This document shows, piece after piece, positions 46,676 to 58,117 of a DNA stretch of 64,000 nt (positions are counted from its first letter, which is position 1; each line of letters starts with the position of its first letter). The translations under genes and the position numbers were made by a program. The DNA is from Adenophora triphylla var. japonica. Taxonomy: Eukaryota > Streptophyta > Magnoliopsida > Asterales > Campanulaceae. The stretch spans positions 1-64,000 of the forward strand of contig JAFEMH010002433.1 in NCBI GenBank assembly GCA_022495995.1, written 5' to 3'. The notes under the pieces are model-generated. The model saw only the letters and a list, made by a program, of their open reading frames with translations, was not told the DNA's origin and did no database searches.

Positions 46676-47791
46676 CTAGTCGAGATCTTCTTCTCTAGCC
46701 TGACCACGGCCAGGGTTAGAGTCTCCAGAATTATTGTTTCCTGCTCCACTGTTGCTTGTCTCAGCAGGTGAGCCTGAACCCCCAAATAGCCAGGGTAAGT
46801 TTATCCTAAACCTCCTTTCCACAGTCCGAGGGGTCAGAGGATTCTCCTGAGACGTGCCACCAGAAGCAACCTGCCGTGCTAACCCAGCAGTCCCACCATC
46901 AGCAGCTCCATCCCGAGATCTATTCTCATAATCAGGATCATCAGTGGGCAACTCATACCGGCAAACAGGGCAAGAGTTGTGAAGCTCCAACCAAGGGATA
47001 ATACAATCACTGTGGTAAATATGTTTACAAGGCATCTGCTTAGCCTCCTCGTCAAGCTCAAAGCTATCTTTACAAACAGCACAATCGGAATAATCCGAAT
47101 CCAACAATTCTTTGGTGATCTTGATATTGGGAAGGGCTTGAACAGCAGATTTCGAAGCAGGGGGAGTACCATATCTGTTCGGATCATTCTCAGCAAGCTG
47201 CTGTATCAATTGTTCCAATCCAGGACCGACGAAATAATCACCTAGATTAGAAGGAAGCCGAAATCCACCGGACGGATCATTATCTGTATTATTCTCAATA
47301 ACAAACTGGATATTCGCGCCTCCAGCTTGTAGAGTATTGATATAATTCTGAAGAAACGCCATCGGGTTGAACTCACCAGGATCCCGATGCGATCCAGATT
47401 GGCTAATCAAGGGACCACCTAACAAAGCAGAAGATAGATCAAAAGGATTCTGCATATCCCCACCACCACCGCCACCACCACCGACGCTAACACTGCGTGT
47501 GGACGAGAAAACAAGCGGAAATCCACCAAATCCTTGAGAGAAGGAAGGAAAACCAGACGGATCATCGGAGGAGAAGGCGAGAAAAGGATTGGGATTGAGG
47601 ATTGGGGTAGGGTTAGGGGTAGGGTTTTCATATTCTTCGAGGAAACCACCTCCACAATTAGGGCACTGGAGTTCGGAGGAAGATGAAGGTGTAGGTCTTA
47701 TCGAGACGGTACGGTCACATTGGTAACAGAAGTATAGCTGAGGGCCGCCATCACCGCCGCCGCTATCTCTACCGGAGACTGCATCTGACAT
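46676..47791 (-). CDS. RING-H2 E3 ubiquitin ligase with N-terminal zinc ribbon (RING1-like)
   Basis: Single-exon gene, 371 residues. It probably attaches ubiquitin to target proteins with an E2 partner. Visible: a zinc-ribbon (zinc_ribbon_9 type) FCYQCDRTVS...LQCPNCGGGF with Cys22, Cys25, Cys43 and Cys46; a Pro/Asn/Gly/Ser-rich linker with a run of Gly near 104-111; and a RING-H2 domain with Cys237, Cys240, Cys255, His257, His260, Cys263, Cys274 and Cys277 (C3H2C3), including DCIIPWLELHNSCPVCR. The C-terminus is Gly/Ser/Asn-rich and ends in acidic residues. An in-frame ATG further upstream (47950) exists, but the 53 extra residues come from a (GCGT)n microsatellite, so the ATG at 47791 is preferred. 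Intact, no lesions. Confidence 0.95.
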   Translation of the reverse strand: MSDAVSGRDSGGGDGGPQLYFCYQCDRTVSIRPTPSSSSELQCPNCGGGFLEEYENPTPNPTPILNPNPFLAFSSDDPSGFPSFSQGFGGFPLVFSSTRSVSVGGGGGGGGDMQNPFDLSSALLGGPLISQSGSHRDPGEFNPMAFLQNYINTLQAGGANIQFVIENNTDNDPSGGFRLPSNLGDYFVGPGLEQLIQQLAENDPNRYGTPPASKSAVQALPNIKITKELLDSDYSDCAVCKDSFELDEEAKQMPCKHIYHSDCIIPWLELHNSCPVCRYELPTDDPDYENRSRDGAADGGTAGLARQVASGGTSQENPLTPRTVERRFRINLPWLFGGSGSPAETSNSGAGNNNSGDSNPGRGQAREEDLD

Positions 47792-47963
47792 GGTGGTTAT
47801 AGAATGGAACGGATATTCGCTAACGGAAACTACACCAAAAATTCTTACTAGGAATTTGTGAGAGGGAGAGACGGTAAGAGGGGAGACAGAACGCGTGCGT
47901 GCGTGCGTGCGTGCGTGCGTGAGAGAGATAGAGATAGAGATTAGAGACAAATACTCCTCGGTC
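47792..47963 (-). promoter_or_regulatory. RING gene leader with (GCGT)n repeat, cut by an hAT insertion
   Basis: About 170 bp between start codon and the hAT end. Contains a GCGTGCGTGCGTGCGTGCG microsatellite (47891-47919) followed by GA-rich sequence. The original promoter beyond it should continue at 53638. Confidence 0.6.
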
Positions 47964-48104
47964 TAGACTTGCCCAGCCGATTCTGAACCAATGGTTCATC
48001 AAATCGTAGACGTATGAGGGGTAGTACTATATACAAGGCATGGAATTTACAAGATATGTGCAAATGATCAAAATACCCTCATATATATACTTAAAAAAAA
48101 AAAA

Positions 48105-48300
48105 AAATTCCTTCCCTCCCCCATTTCAACCGTCTGTTCTGTTCTCTCTTTCTCTCTCTCTCTCAAAACCTAAGAAACACCAACGGGCTCTCTCTTCTCT
48201 CTCGCACTCGACGAACGCCGCCGACCACCACCGCCGGAAAAAATGAAGACAAACCTTCCTAAAACCGGTAGAAAGTCCGCCCCTCCTTCCGCCGCTCCAA
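48105..48300 (+). other. Leader-like, GC-rich segment inside the nested MULE
   Basis: A pyrimidine-rich tract (TTCTCTCTTTCTCTC) followed by GC-rich sequence and ATGAAGACAAACCTTCC at 48243. It looks like a captured 5' untranslated region and first codons of a host gene, as in Pack-MULEs. The open frame closes soon after in AT-rich DNA. Origin unknown. Confidence 0.4.
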
Positions 48301-48455
48301 AATTAATTCTTTTTAACCTAGATTTTAAATTTGAAAACTCAACAAAAAATTTATGCCTAAAACCGATTATATAATGCTTAATGTTGTTTAAACATATCCT
48401 AAATGGTTCTAATTGCGATTTCGTAACATAAATTTGGGTTTTTTGTTTGAATCGG

Positions 48456-48920
48456 ATACGAATTCGTATGCCTAAAATTTGAAATTGTCGGCGTGTGTTT
48501 CGTATGAACACATACGAGTGGTCACCAGCATTTCGTGTAAATGGCACACGAAATGTAAACTGATTCATCAGTTTACATTTCGTGTGCCAATACACGAAAT
48601 GTTGGTGACCATTTCGTGTTATAGTACACGAGATACTTTCCACATTTCGTATATTAAGACACGAAATGTAAATTGATTCATCAATTTGCATTTTTATGTA
48701 GGGCTTCAGGGTGTATATCGTGTTTTATGTAGGGCTTCAGGGTGTATCTCGTGTGTATATATACGAGATACTATGGTACATATCGTGTATACACACACGA
48801 TATAGTCTTTGTTTCTGGTAATTATCTCGTATGAACAATACACGAGATACACCCTGATTCATTTCGTGTATTGTTCATATGAAATGTATTAGTAAATGTC
48901 GTGTATTTAAACACGACACA
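48456..48920. repeat. Array of short hairpins, TCGTRT-loop-AYACGA type (left)
   Basis: At least nine inverted-repeat units: 48456-48469, 48500-48517, 48530-48554, 48610-48632 region, 48640-48665 region, 48744-48771, 48781-48802, 48823-48849, 48861-48885 and 48898-48919. Arms are 6-10 bp around TCGTGT/ACACGA or TCGTAT/ATACGA with loops of 4-8 bases. Units at 48518-48613 combine into a larger foldback with about 45-bp arms centred at 48565, including 23 perfectly paired bases on each side. Confidence 0.8.
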
Positions 48921-49130
48921 TCATATAATAAAATAAAAATTAATTATAAATAAATGTGGTAGGCTATATGATATTGTATGATGTTGGTTCAATCTTATAT
49001 GTAATCATTGTTTGTTTTCCAACTTATTATATAACAAGAAACATATAATCTTGATTAACAAATATGATAATTTCAAATATATAATCTTGAGTAGTTGGTA
49101 TTCCTCTAATGTACAACTTATCATTAACCT

Positions 49131-49690
49131 CGTTTATTTTTTTTTAATTTTTTTCTAGATTCTAGATGGCATTTAAAGTGTTTTTCATCTACATGAGTTT
49201 CCTCCAAATCCAAATGGAAATTGAGTTACAAATATGTGCCATTATTTAGGGTTTTTAGGGTTTTATGTGTCCCGATCTTGTGAAAAATGGTATACGGCTA
49301 CCTCGTTTATTTTTTTAATTTTTTCTAGATTCTAGATGACATTTAAAGTGTTTTTCATCTACATGAGTTTCCATCAAATCCAAATGGAAATTGAGTTACA
49401 AATATGTGCCATTATTTAGGATTTTTAGGGTTTTATGTGTCCCGATCTTGTGAAAAATGGTATACGGCTACCTCGTTTATTTTTTTTTAATTTTTTTCTA
49501 GATTCTAGATGACATTTAAAGTGTTTTTCATCTACATGAGTTTCCTCCAAATTCAAATGAAAGATGAGTTACAAATATGTGCCATTATTTAGGGTTTTTT
49601 AGGGTTTTATGTGTCCCGATCTTGTGAAAAATGGTATACGGCTACCTCGTTTATTTTTTTCTCCATTCTAAATGGCATTTAAAGGGTTTT
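49131..49690. repeat. Tandem repeat, about 170-174 bp period
   Basis: Units start CCTCGTTTATTTTTTT at about 49131, 49301, 49471 and 49645 (last one partial). Each contains GTGTTTTTCATCTACATGAG and CCCGATCTTGTGAAAAATGG. High identity between copies. Confidence 0.9.
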
Positions 49691-49924
49691 TCATCTCTAT
49701 GACTTTATTTATAATCATTTATTAGGTGATTATAAATAAAGTGGTATCACTTAAATGTGATAGGTTATATGATATTGTATGATCCAATATGACGTTTGTT
49801 CCTTGTCATGTATAAGTGTATAAATTTTGCTCAATTAACAACACAATTCAATAATATAACGTAGTATAGCATATGCGTATCATTAACATCGTGTTGCAAA
49901 TCATCGAAGAACATCTTCATTTTG

Positions 49925-50070
49925 ATATGTCGTATGGATATACACGATATTAGGACATCTTATCGTGTGGTTGTGTACGACATTAATGACAGAGTAAATT
50001 TAAATTTCGTATAATTTCATACGACCTAATATTTTACACAATTAGTTTATGTCGTGTAAAAGTACACGAA
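49925..50070. repeat. Array of short hairpins, TCGTRT type (right)
   Basis: Four units near 49925-49950, 49961-49983, 50007-50024 and 50052-50069 with the same TCGTRT...AYACGA arms as the left array, at the other side of the MULE. Confidence 0.75.
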
Positions 50071-50925
50071 ATAAAGGCTTCCTGTCGTCCTTTCGCACAC
50101 GACACGCGAAGGGTAGTTTGGGCATTATTGGTGCCTTGTATGTAAGGTGCCTTGTATATAGAATTTACCAAGTATGAGCCGTAATTGGATTGGATTTGGA
50201 CTTGGATTGGATTTGGACGGTTTCGATTCACAATTATACAATTATGAATCGTTCGTGCCGGTTTTGGTTCACGATTAAACCGCCATTTAAAAGAAAAATG
50301 GACAATTTTTTGAACTCGTGCGTGACTAGATTGTCTCGCGCGATACAATCATTCTGTCCAATTTAACAATTTTTTGAAAAAAACTGCTAACTATTTAACA
50401 ATTTTTTTGAAAAAAAGTTAACTTTTAATTTTTTATTTTTTTTTTGAATAAATAAGACTATTTTAGACTTTTGTTTACTACATATAATTTTTACAAAAAG
50501 TTGTATAAAAAGTTGTGAATTTTGAAAGAAATAAAACTTAACAGTTTTTGAAAAAAAAATAACTTTTAATTTTTTTCAATTTTTTTTTGATAAATAAGAT
50601 TATTTTAGACTTTTGTTTACTACATACAATTTTTGCAAATAGTTATATTAAAAAAGTTATGAATTTTGAAAGAAATAAAACTTAACTTTTTTAAAAGAAA
50701 CGAAAGTATATAAAAGAAAAAAGAGACGGTACCCTTAAATTTTATTAAGTAAAATAAATTTACAAAGAGGGGGACAACCAACCTGACCTTTTTATAAATA
50801 AGGAGAGACATTTAGGAGTCTTTACCTCAACCTAACTATTACAATTAAATAAAAATAAACCTAATCTAAAGTCTAATCTATAAAATTACAATTAACCTAA
50901 TTGAAAGTCTAAAGAGCGGCGTAGT

Positions 50926-53124
50926 TCATTCGGCTTCGCTTCCCGATGTATCTTCATCAAAGGCCTCCTCCTCCTCGAAACTACTTCTTTTATCTTGAAG
51001 TCGTAGTTCGGCTTTATGCCAATCGCCGAGCACCATTTGATGTTCTAAATTATATGGAGACAACCTTGATCTTCGATCGGACAAGACACACCCTCCTACA
51101 CTAAATAAGTCTTCTATGGCGAGGGTTGAGGCGGGAGCGGCTAGAATCTCCTTTGCTATCAAGGATAGAATAGGATAGTTGCTTGCCCTTCATGTCCACC
51201 ACTTTACAATATCAAATTCTTCTATAGGCTCAAAAGAAGTGGTTAAATAATTTTCAAGTTAAACATAAGTGGAGCCACCTCGTTGACGTTTTTGACTTCT
51301 AAAACTAATTAAATTATCTATAAAGTTAAAGAGATCGCTATCATCGTGAGAACTACTACCACCTACATTTTCACTACTAGAATAAACGATATTACCAAAA
51401 AGATCATAATATTCTCTATAAAGTGCATATGCAATATTTTTAGTCTCAGTTACAACGTCTTTTGCCTTTGGGATAGGTCTATCTAAAAACAAATCAAAGC
51501 CGATGAAAAATAGATTCTTATAATAATAATCAAGTATTTGTTCTAAACCATCTTCTCTTATCATAGGATCTAATAGTTTAGCTACTAAAAACAATGGAAA
51601 AATGTTCAAAAAATATTTAAGCCATTTTGTTCTCATCATACTAATACATTCACCTAAAATTGAACAATATTTAAAATGTATAAATATATAACTAATTTTA
51701 GCGGCGTGTTCTAAAACTATCGGTGAAGTAGGATAGTAATAACCGGATAACTGTACGGTAGCCGCTTTAAAAACTTTCAAAATTTTCTTAAATTATGACA
51801 AACATCCCATTGGTGAGGCAATATTATAGTAGAATACTCTATTTGTTGAATAAACTGACACAATAGTTCACGAAAATCATAAGAGTCGGATAACATTTTA
51901 TAAGTGGAATTCCATCGGTTTTAAACATCTAGGAAAAATCTTTTAGGTGGGATATTATTTGTTTTACAAAATCTAATCCACAATTTTGTTACACTATGAT
52001 TTCTCATTACATAAGAAAGAGCATCCTTAATTGGGGCTACATGTTCCTTTAAAGTTGATAAACCATTTTGCACACACAAATTTAAAATATGACATATGCA
52101 CCTAACATGAAAATTTTTACCATCAATGGATGGTTGACAAATTTCAATGAGTGATGATAAACTAGCAGTATTATTAGCAGCATTATCAAATTCAATTGAA
52201 AAAATTTTGTGAACTAATCCATATTCTTGTAAAACTCTAGCAATTTTGTTACAAATATTTTGAGCGTTATGAACAGTATCAAAAGATTTATATGCAATTA
52301 ATCGTTTTTGTAATTTTCAACTACTATCAATCCAAATGACATGTAATTCCTATATAGTTATTAGTTTGCTAATGATCACTCCATATATCGGCATAAATTG
52401 ACAATTTTTTGGGTAAATCTTTAAACATATTAATTAAAGTTAATTTTCCTTGTAGATATTGGGCTTTAGTATCACGAGTACTTGTATTTTTATTAATTTC
52501 TTTAGCCGCGGAATTTAAACAAAGTTGTGTCATATTAGACCATAATGTATCATTAGCAAAATTAAAGGGTAATCCTTTAGCAGCAGTATATTTTGCCATT
52601 TCTCTTTTATACGTTGCATTATCAAATTTAAATAATTGCGAAGACGTACCTTGTGAGGATCCCGTAAATCCTTGTAGTTGTGTTTGATTTTGGGCATCTC
52701 CAACTTGATCGGGGTGCTTTGACTCCAAGTGTCTTTTAAATGACCCATAACCACCTCAATGGGTAAAGGAAAATGTGGAAGTGCAATAGTTGCAATAAAC
52801 CGTGTATTTGTTGGTACCTTCAATTGACACTTTTGTAAAGTGCACGGTCATGATGTCGGACCTCCCCGTGGTTCGACCTCCTCGACCTCGACCTCGGATT
52901 TGACCCCCACCTTGCGCTTCACTTTGAGTTTGAGTGGTTTGAGTGTTACTCCCTTGGGTATGACCACGACCACCCATTGGAAATGTTGTATCAACTTCGT
53001 CATCGCTCGATTCGAGCGTTTCATTTGGTTGTATATTAATATTATCCCAAATGGAATCATCGGCGGGTAAAAATTGGATGCGAAGTGGCTGCCTTCTTCT
53101 TTCCCCTATCGCCACCAACGCCAC
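50926..53124 (-). pseudogene. hAT transposase remnant
   Basis: Minus strand. N-terminal Gly/Arg-rich stretch (GGQIRGRGRGGRTTGR), then a BED finger (YTVYCNYCTSTFSFTH, then a TGA where Trp is expected, then GGYGSFKRHLESKHPDQVGD). A middle part follows (51259-51780, with TKWLKYFLNIFPLFLVAKLLDP). The C-terminal dimerisation domain is ILAAPASTLAIEDLFSVGG, then CVLSDRRSRLSPYNLEHQM (50926-51162). At least one nonsense change and several frameshifts. The final segment is acidic. It belongs to a different subfamily from the copy at 40299-42128. Confidence 0.85.
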
Positions 53125-53637
53125 GAGATGAAGACATTTTTTTTGTGAAAAAAATGAAATTTTGTGAAAAAAATGAAATTATGGAGACTTTGAGATAATA
53201 TAAAAATTGAGAGAAAGATTGAGAGAATGAGTTAAGAATGGTGTGAAAAAATGAAGGGAGGGAAGGATATTTATAGGTTGGAAAATGGAGAGAAAAAGTT
53301 AAAAAAAAAACTTTTTTTTTACATTTTAGCCCCTAAAACGGCTAGAAAGCCGTTATCTAACGGGAAACTAACAACAGCTATCGGATCAGCCTAATCAACG
53401 GCCCAGATCAAGTAGCCGTTATTATAGCCTTTATCTCGTCTGAACCGCCGGTTCCGGTTCACGGTTCATGAACCGGCGGTTCACCGATTTTGAAAATTAA
53501 AAACCGTAACCGGACCGGATAACCGACGGTTCGGTTCAAAGGCGGTTCACCGGTTGTGGTTTTTCGCCGGTTCTTGGCCGATCAGATTCTGGTCCGAACC
53601 GACGGTTCAGGACTGGTTGGGCAAGTCTACCTCTGTC

Positions 53638-53854
53638 CCGCAAAAATATCTTTCCATTTTTTATCGAACTATTTTTATTAATAATTTTAATTTAATTTAA
53701 TTATTTTAATAAAAAATTAAAATTTATCAATTATATTAATAAAAACTTAAAACTTATTATCTATACACTATTATAACTATTATAAGTATTATCAATAATA
53801 ATTGATTTTATTCGAATAATTAAATCAATATAAAATTATTGTTCAAATTACCTT
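53638..53854. other. Spacer, former RING upstream DNA
   Basis: AT-rich. The first bases (CTCTGTCCCGCAAAAATATC, 53631-53650) together with TACT at 47952-47955 resemble a Stowaway end, so the hAT may have landed in an older MITE. Confidence 0.4.
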
Positions 53855-53956
53855 CAATTTAACAATTTTTTTTTTCTAAATTAATTCCATTTTAAAATTA
53901 TAATTTCCAAAATAACTCACATTTGAAACTATTTTCCAAAATTACCATATTTTTAT

Positions 53957-54136
53957 AACTCGCTACATGCTGTAGCGAGTTCAACATTTGACCGTTGAAA
54001 CTCGCTACACCATGTAACAAGTTTAGTTAAATTAAGATTAACCGTTTGAATTAATTAATTGTAACAAAACAAAACTCGCTACACCATGTATCAAGTTTAG
54101 ACGTACACAAAACTCGCTACATGGTGTAGCGAGTTT
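53957..54136. repeat. Hairpin array AACTCGCTACA...TGTAGCGAGTT (left TIR)
   Basis: Four units: 53957-53981 (25 bp, nearly perfect), 53998-54024, 54072-54098 and 54110-54136. Two have one degraded arm (TGTAACAAG, TGTATCAAG). Loops read ATG-like. Confidence 0.85.
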
Positions 54137-54422
54137 ACAAATGCATTTTTCCAGTAGATAAGGTTTGCAAATCCAGATTCATTCTCATTCTCATATCCTC
54201 TCTACTTACTTTAAAAAAATACCAAATCTTCAAATCATTTTATTTCAGAATCGTTCAATACCAAGAATCAATGTAAATTAACATCATCTTAATCATTGTT
54301 TTCACTTGTATTTATATATATAAATTTAAATTTTTACTGTGTTTAAGTATATTATAGATATAAATGATAGGGTTTTGTTATGTAGGTTTTAACACTTTGA
54401 TTTCGTAATGTAGGGTTAAACA

Positions 54423-56800
54423 TGAACGGGGGTTCAATCATTTTCATGTGGGGAGGTGATGATAAACAACCATTTGATGGTCCTCATTTTTAAAAAGGGC
54501 CAAAATATGCAATTAGGTCTAATTGTCGATGAAGATACAATGAGTTGATTGATGAATTATATAAAAAGATGGGATTAGATCGGTCACAATATGATTTGTA
54601 AGTCATTTATAGATGTCCTCATACTTTTGAAAGCGGGATTGGTGAGTACTTTCCTTTCCGTATTGAAGATGATGCATGTATGCATATAATGTTTGATATT
54701 TTAGCTAAATTTGGTGGAATGGGTAATTTGCAGCTGTATGTGGTTGTAAAATTGATTGAAAATCGACGTTATCCAGAGTTTGAAACACTGCACACAGAGA
54801 CCATTTATGGGTATTCACCAAGTTGTAACCGTGATGCAGGGGTTGGTCCAAGTACACAAACACTTGTATCAACTCAAACTTCAAATTACGGTAACATCGC
54901 ATGCCCAAATGATCCATTTGATGATGATAATTCTGAAGATGATGTAGATTATGAATAACAAGAAGAAGAAGACACTGATGTAAATGCAATGCTAGATGAT
55001 GTTGATGATGAATATCAGGATGGTAGTAGTGATTCTGATGTCAATTTGGGAGAGGGTGATGATGGGCCGATTGATGATGACGTGGAAACACATTTGGTTC
55101 ATTATGAAGCGCCGGGAAATCGAAGGTATAAGAGAGCAGATTATCCTTTTTACAGTGATATTGGTTATTCTGATCAACAAGAAAAAGGCTTCATTGATTA
55201 TCATAATGAACCTAGTTTTCCAGTTTTGGATCCGGAGAAAAATGAAATTGCTAAAGGGATACGCTTTTCTGGCAAGAACGAGGCCCAATTTGATATAAAA
55301 GGTACCATATTCGCACCAATCGCCAGTTTAGGGTAAGAAAGAGCACAACTCACACATGGGTAATTGAATGTCTATTGAAAATTTTTCCATGAAATTTTTA
55401 TGTTTGTGTAAGTAGGAGGAAGTTTGGCTATTGGGAAGCGACCAATTATAAGGCTCCTCATTGCTGCTTATATTCTGGAGAAAGTCGAGATCACCCCAAC
55501 CTAGATGCGAAGTTTATTGGTCGGCAAGTAGTTAGTCTTATTAAGGCCGATTCAGATGTCAAGGTTGGAGTTATTATTGAACACATCAGTGATATGTTTG
55601 TAAATGAAATTACCTATAAGAAGGCATGGTGTGGAAAGCCAAAGGGCATTTCAGAGGTTTTTGAAGATTGGAAAGAATCTTATATAAGGTTACCCCGCAT
55701 CCTATTAGCCATCCAAAAATATAACCCCAGAACAATTGTTGAGTATACTCATCCTCCTCCTCCTGTCGGTGAATTACACATGTTTCAACGTGTGTTCTGG
55801 GCATTTGAGCCTTTCATTGAAGCTTTCTCTCATTGTCGGCTTGTCCTTTCTATTGATGAAACATTCCTTCATGGTAGATATAAAGGGGTAATACTGATTG
55901 CCATAGGAGTTAACGCCCAAGACAGAATACTTTCTCTTGCATTTGTTGTTGTTGAAAAAGAGGACTGAACGAACTGGCGTTGGTTTTTATATCTTCTTTG
56001 CAGACATATTATAAAGAGTCATGAAGTATGATCGATATCTGACCGTCATCACGGCATTCTTAAGACTATAGCGGAAGATACGTGGTGACCAAATGTGCAT
56101 CATCGATATTGCTTGAGATATATGCGAGCAAATTTCTTGGATAAGCATAGAGGGGAAGTTTTGAAGTATCTGTTTTGGAGAGCGGGTAAAACAAGTCAAG
56201 ATAGAAAATTAAAATCTACCTTAGATATTATCCGTTTAATTAACCCCGAGGCAATTGCATGGTTTCTGAATTTAGATGCCAGAAAATGGACATTGGCACA
56301 CGATGGTGGTTACAGATATGACATTATGACTACTAACATGTCTAAGGTTTTCAATGGTGTCATGAAGGGAGCCCTAGCAATTGTTAAAACTGTCTTCTAC
56401 CGTTGTGTGAAGTACTTTTAAGTAAGGCATTGATTTTCACTTAATGCCTTATGCGGTAATCTTGATAACCTTAACATCAATCCCGTACAACAATTTAGAT
56501 AGAAAGTTCATTACCGATACTTGAATAATAGTGAGAAAGGTATGACACATCAGGTAAGGAGGTTCAACACTCATGAGATGGGGGTGTATCAAGTGACAAT
56601 CGCACGTCAGGGTGATAAAGGTGGAAATATCCAAATTGTCCGATTTAATGAGTGTACTTTCACATATGGTAAATGGGTTGCCTATTACATGCCCTGTTCC
56701 CATCTTCTTGCATATTGCCATGCACAACATCTTGATGGTCGTTCTTTCGTTTCTCCATTTTACACCATTAAGGAATACTACAAGACATGTAAGTGAACAT
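54423..56800 (+). pseudogene. MuDR-type (MULE) transposase
   Basis: Candidate start ATG 54423. Reading in pieces: N-terminal region (GGSIIFMWGGDD), a long acidic stretch (54925-55100), the MuDR DNA-binding-like part KFGYWEATNYKAPHCCLYSG (about 55430-55490) and ITYKKAW (55606-55630). Next comes the DDE transposase core starting LVLSIDETFLHGRYKGVILI (55834-55900), the first Asp being in SIDETFLHG. The SWIM zinc finger follows (56635-56770: ECTFTYGKWVAYYMPCSHLLAYC, a C...C-x-H form with the first C-x-C replaced by C-x-F). Several stops and frameshifts; inactive. Confidence 0.9.
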
Positions 56801-57442
56801 TTGAACCAATCCACCATGAGGACTATTGGGATGTGGATGGTTTGGTGCCACGTTTTTTCCCTAATCCCCACCTTCGACGTTCTGCGAAGTCCGGACGGCC
56901 TAGATCAAGACGCTTCCGAAATTGTATGGACTTTCAAGCAGATAAACGGAAGACTCAGTGTTAATCATGCAAACAAGAAGGGCACAATTGTCGTAGATGC
57001 CTAAACATTAGGGAGTAGAAGAATGTTCCATGTAATTTAGTTTGAGTTGTTGGATTTACTTTGTATTTCATTTGGATTTCGTTTGAGTTTTTTTTGGATG
57101 TTATTTTGATTGTTTATACAAGTTGTGTTGTTTGCTGTTTGAATATAACTTTGTTTTTCATTTGGATTTAGTTTAACTTGGATTCAGTTTCAATTTTTGT
57201 GTGCAGGTGGGATTACACCAGTTTGCTGCTGTAGGAGTCACTGCAAGTGAACTCCCTACACGGTGTAGACCGGATTCAAAGTCAAAAGATTAGTGCACCC
57301 TTCAAGGCAACTGAATAATATTCCGTTGGAAAGAAAAGAGAAGAATCTATTCGAGGGGGAAATGAGAGATCTTTTCTTTCACCACAAACAATTATTTCAT
57401 CCTGTCCTTTCAATCAATTTCCATGATACATCAGAACAATCA

Positions 57443-57451
57443 TATATATAC

Positions 57452-57505
<54 letters not shown>
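57443..57505. repeat. (AT)n microsatellite
   Basis: Long TATATATA run downstream of the transposase. Confidence 0.9.
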
Positions 57506-57509
<4 letters not shown>

Positions 57510-57934
57510 TTTGAAACATCAATAGCAAATACTTATAAATGAAATATACTAACAATTGAGTTCAAAATAGCCTACAAACTGTCAAATATACGACAATTGA
57601 GTTCAAATATACCAACAATTGAATTCAATAACAACACTAGGTGAGTTAAATATCAACATGTACGATAACTCAAATCAAAGTATACCAACAATTGAGTTGA
57701 ATAAACCTAATTTTCAAGTAAACAAGTACTTAAATCAAAGTAAAATTAACACACAAATTAAGTAAAAAACTTGAATGTAAACTTACAATAACGAAATTTT
57801 GGGGATGATAAGATTTGATTTGATGAAAATAACAATTGCAATATTTCTCCTTCTTCTCCCTTCTACTCGGCGGCCAACACTTAGGTTTTTTTTTACAGAC
57901 TGTAAGTCGCTAGGAAGGAAATCTGATTTTTGAA

Positions 57935-58117
57935 AACTCGCTACACCATGTGTCGAGTTCTGTGCACGTGTGAACTCGCTACATGGTGTAGCGAGTTTGA
58001 CTGTGTTAATTACAGTTAATTAATCCAACGCTAAAATCTATGTTTTACTAAACTCGCTACATGGTTTAGCGAGTTTTAACGGTCAAATGTTGAACTCGCT
58101 ACACCATGTAGCGAGTT
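57935..58117. repeat. Hairpin array AACTCGCTACA...TGTAGCGAGTT (right TIR)
   Basis: Units at 57935-57959, 57973-57998, 58050-58076 and 58093-58117 mirror the left array in the opposite orientation. Confidence 0.85.

Larger units (their letters stand above)
48010..50178. mobile_element. Non-autonomous MULE nested in the hAT element, with hairpin arrays
   Basis: Element 48019-50169. Ends GGGTAGTACTATATACAAGG and the complement of GGTAAATTCTATATACAAGG. Nine-base duplication ACGTATGAG / AAGTATGAG (48010-48018 and 50170-50178), 8 of 9 equal, as for Mutator-like elements. No transposase. It contains a GC-rich leader-like segment (48105-48300), an array of short hairpins (48456-48920), four tandem repeats (49131-49690) and a second, smaller hairpin array (49925-50070). 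Confidence 0.8.
47956..53637 (-). mobile_element. hAT transposon inserted upstream of the RING gene
   Basis: Inverted ends TAGACTTGCCCAGCC (47964) and the complement of TAGACTTGCCCAACC (ending 53629). Target duplication CCTCGGTC / CCTCTGTC (47956-47963 and 53630-53637), 7 of 8 bases equal. Subterminal GAACCGNCGGTTC-type repeats occur at the right end and weaker ones at the left. The minus-strand transposase remnant lies at 50926-53124. A 2.15 kb MULE is nested between 48019 and 50169. Confidence 0.88.

Noticed and set aside
47792..47950. Longer N-terminus for the RING protein starting at 47950
   Set aside because: The added residues (T-H-A-R repeats) come from the (GCGT)n repeat in the leader; the family starts near the zinc ribbon.
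48479..48676. Open frames across the hairpin array (both strands)
   Set aside because: The translation simply repeats the hairpin units; no start context or domain.
48456..48920. CRISPR-like array
   Set aside because: Units are not identical, spacing is irregular, and the region lies in a plant transposon; the signal is inverted repeats.
57293..57514. Open frame ending in an Ile/Tyr repeat
   Set aside because: Translation of an (AT)n microsatellite in MULE sequence.
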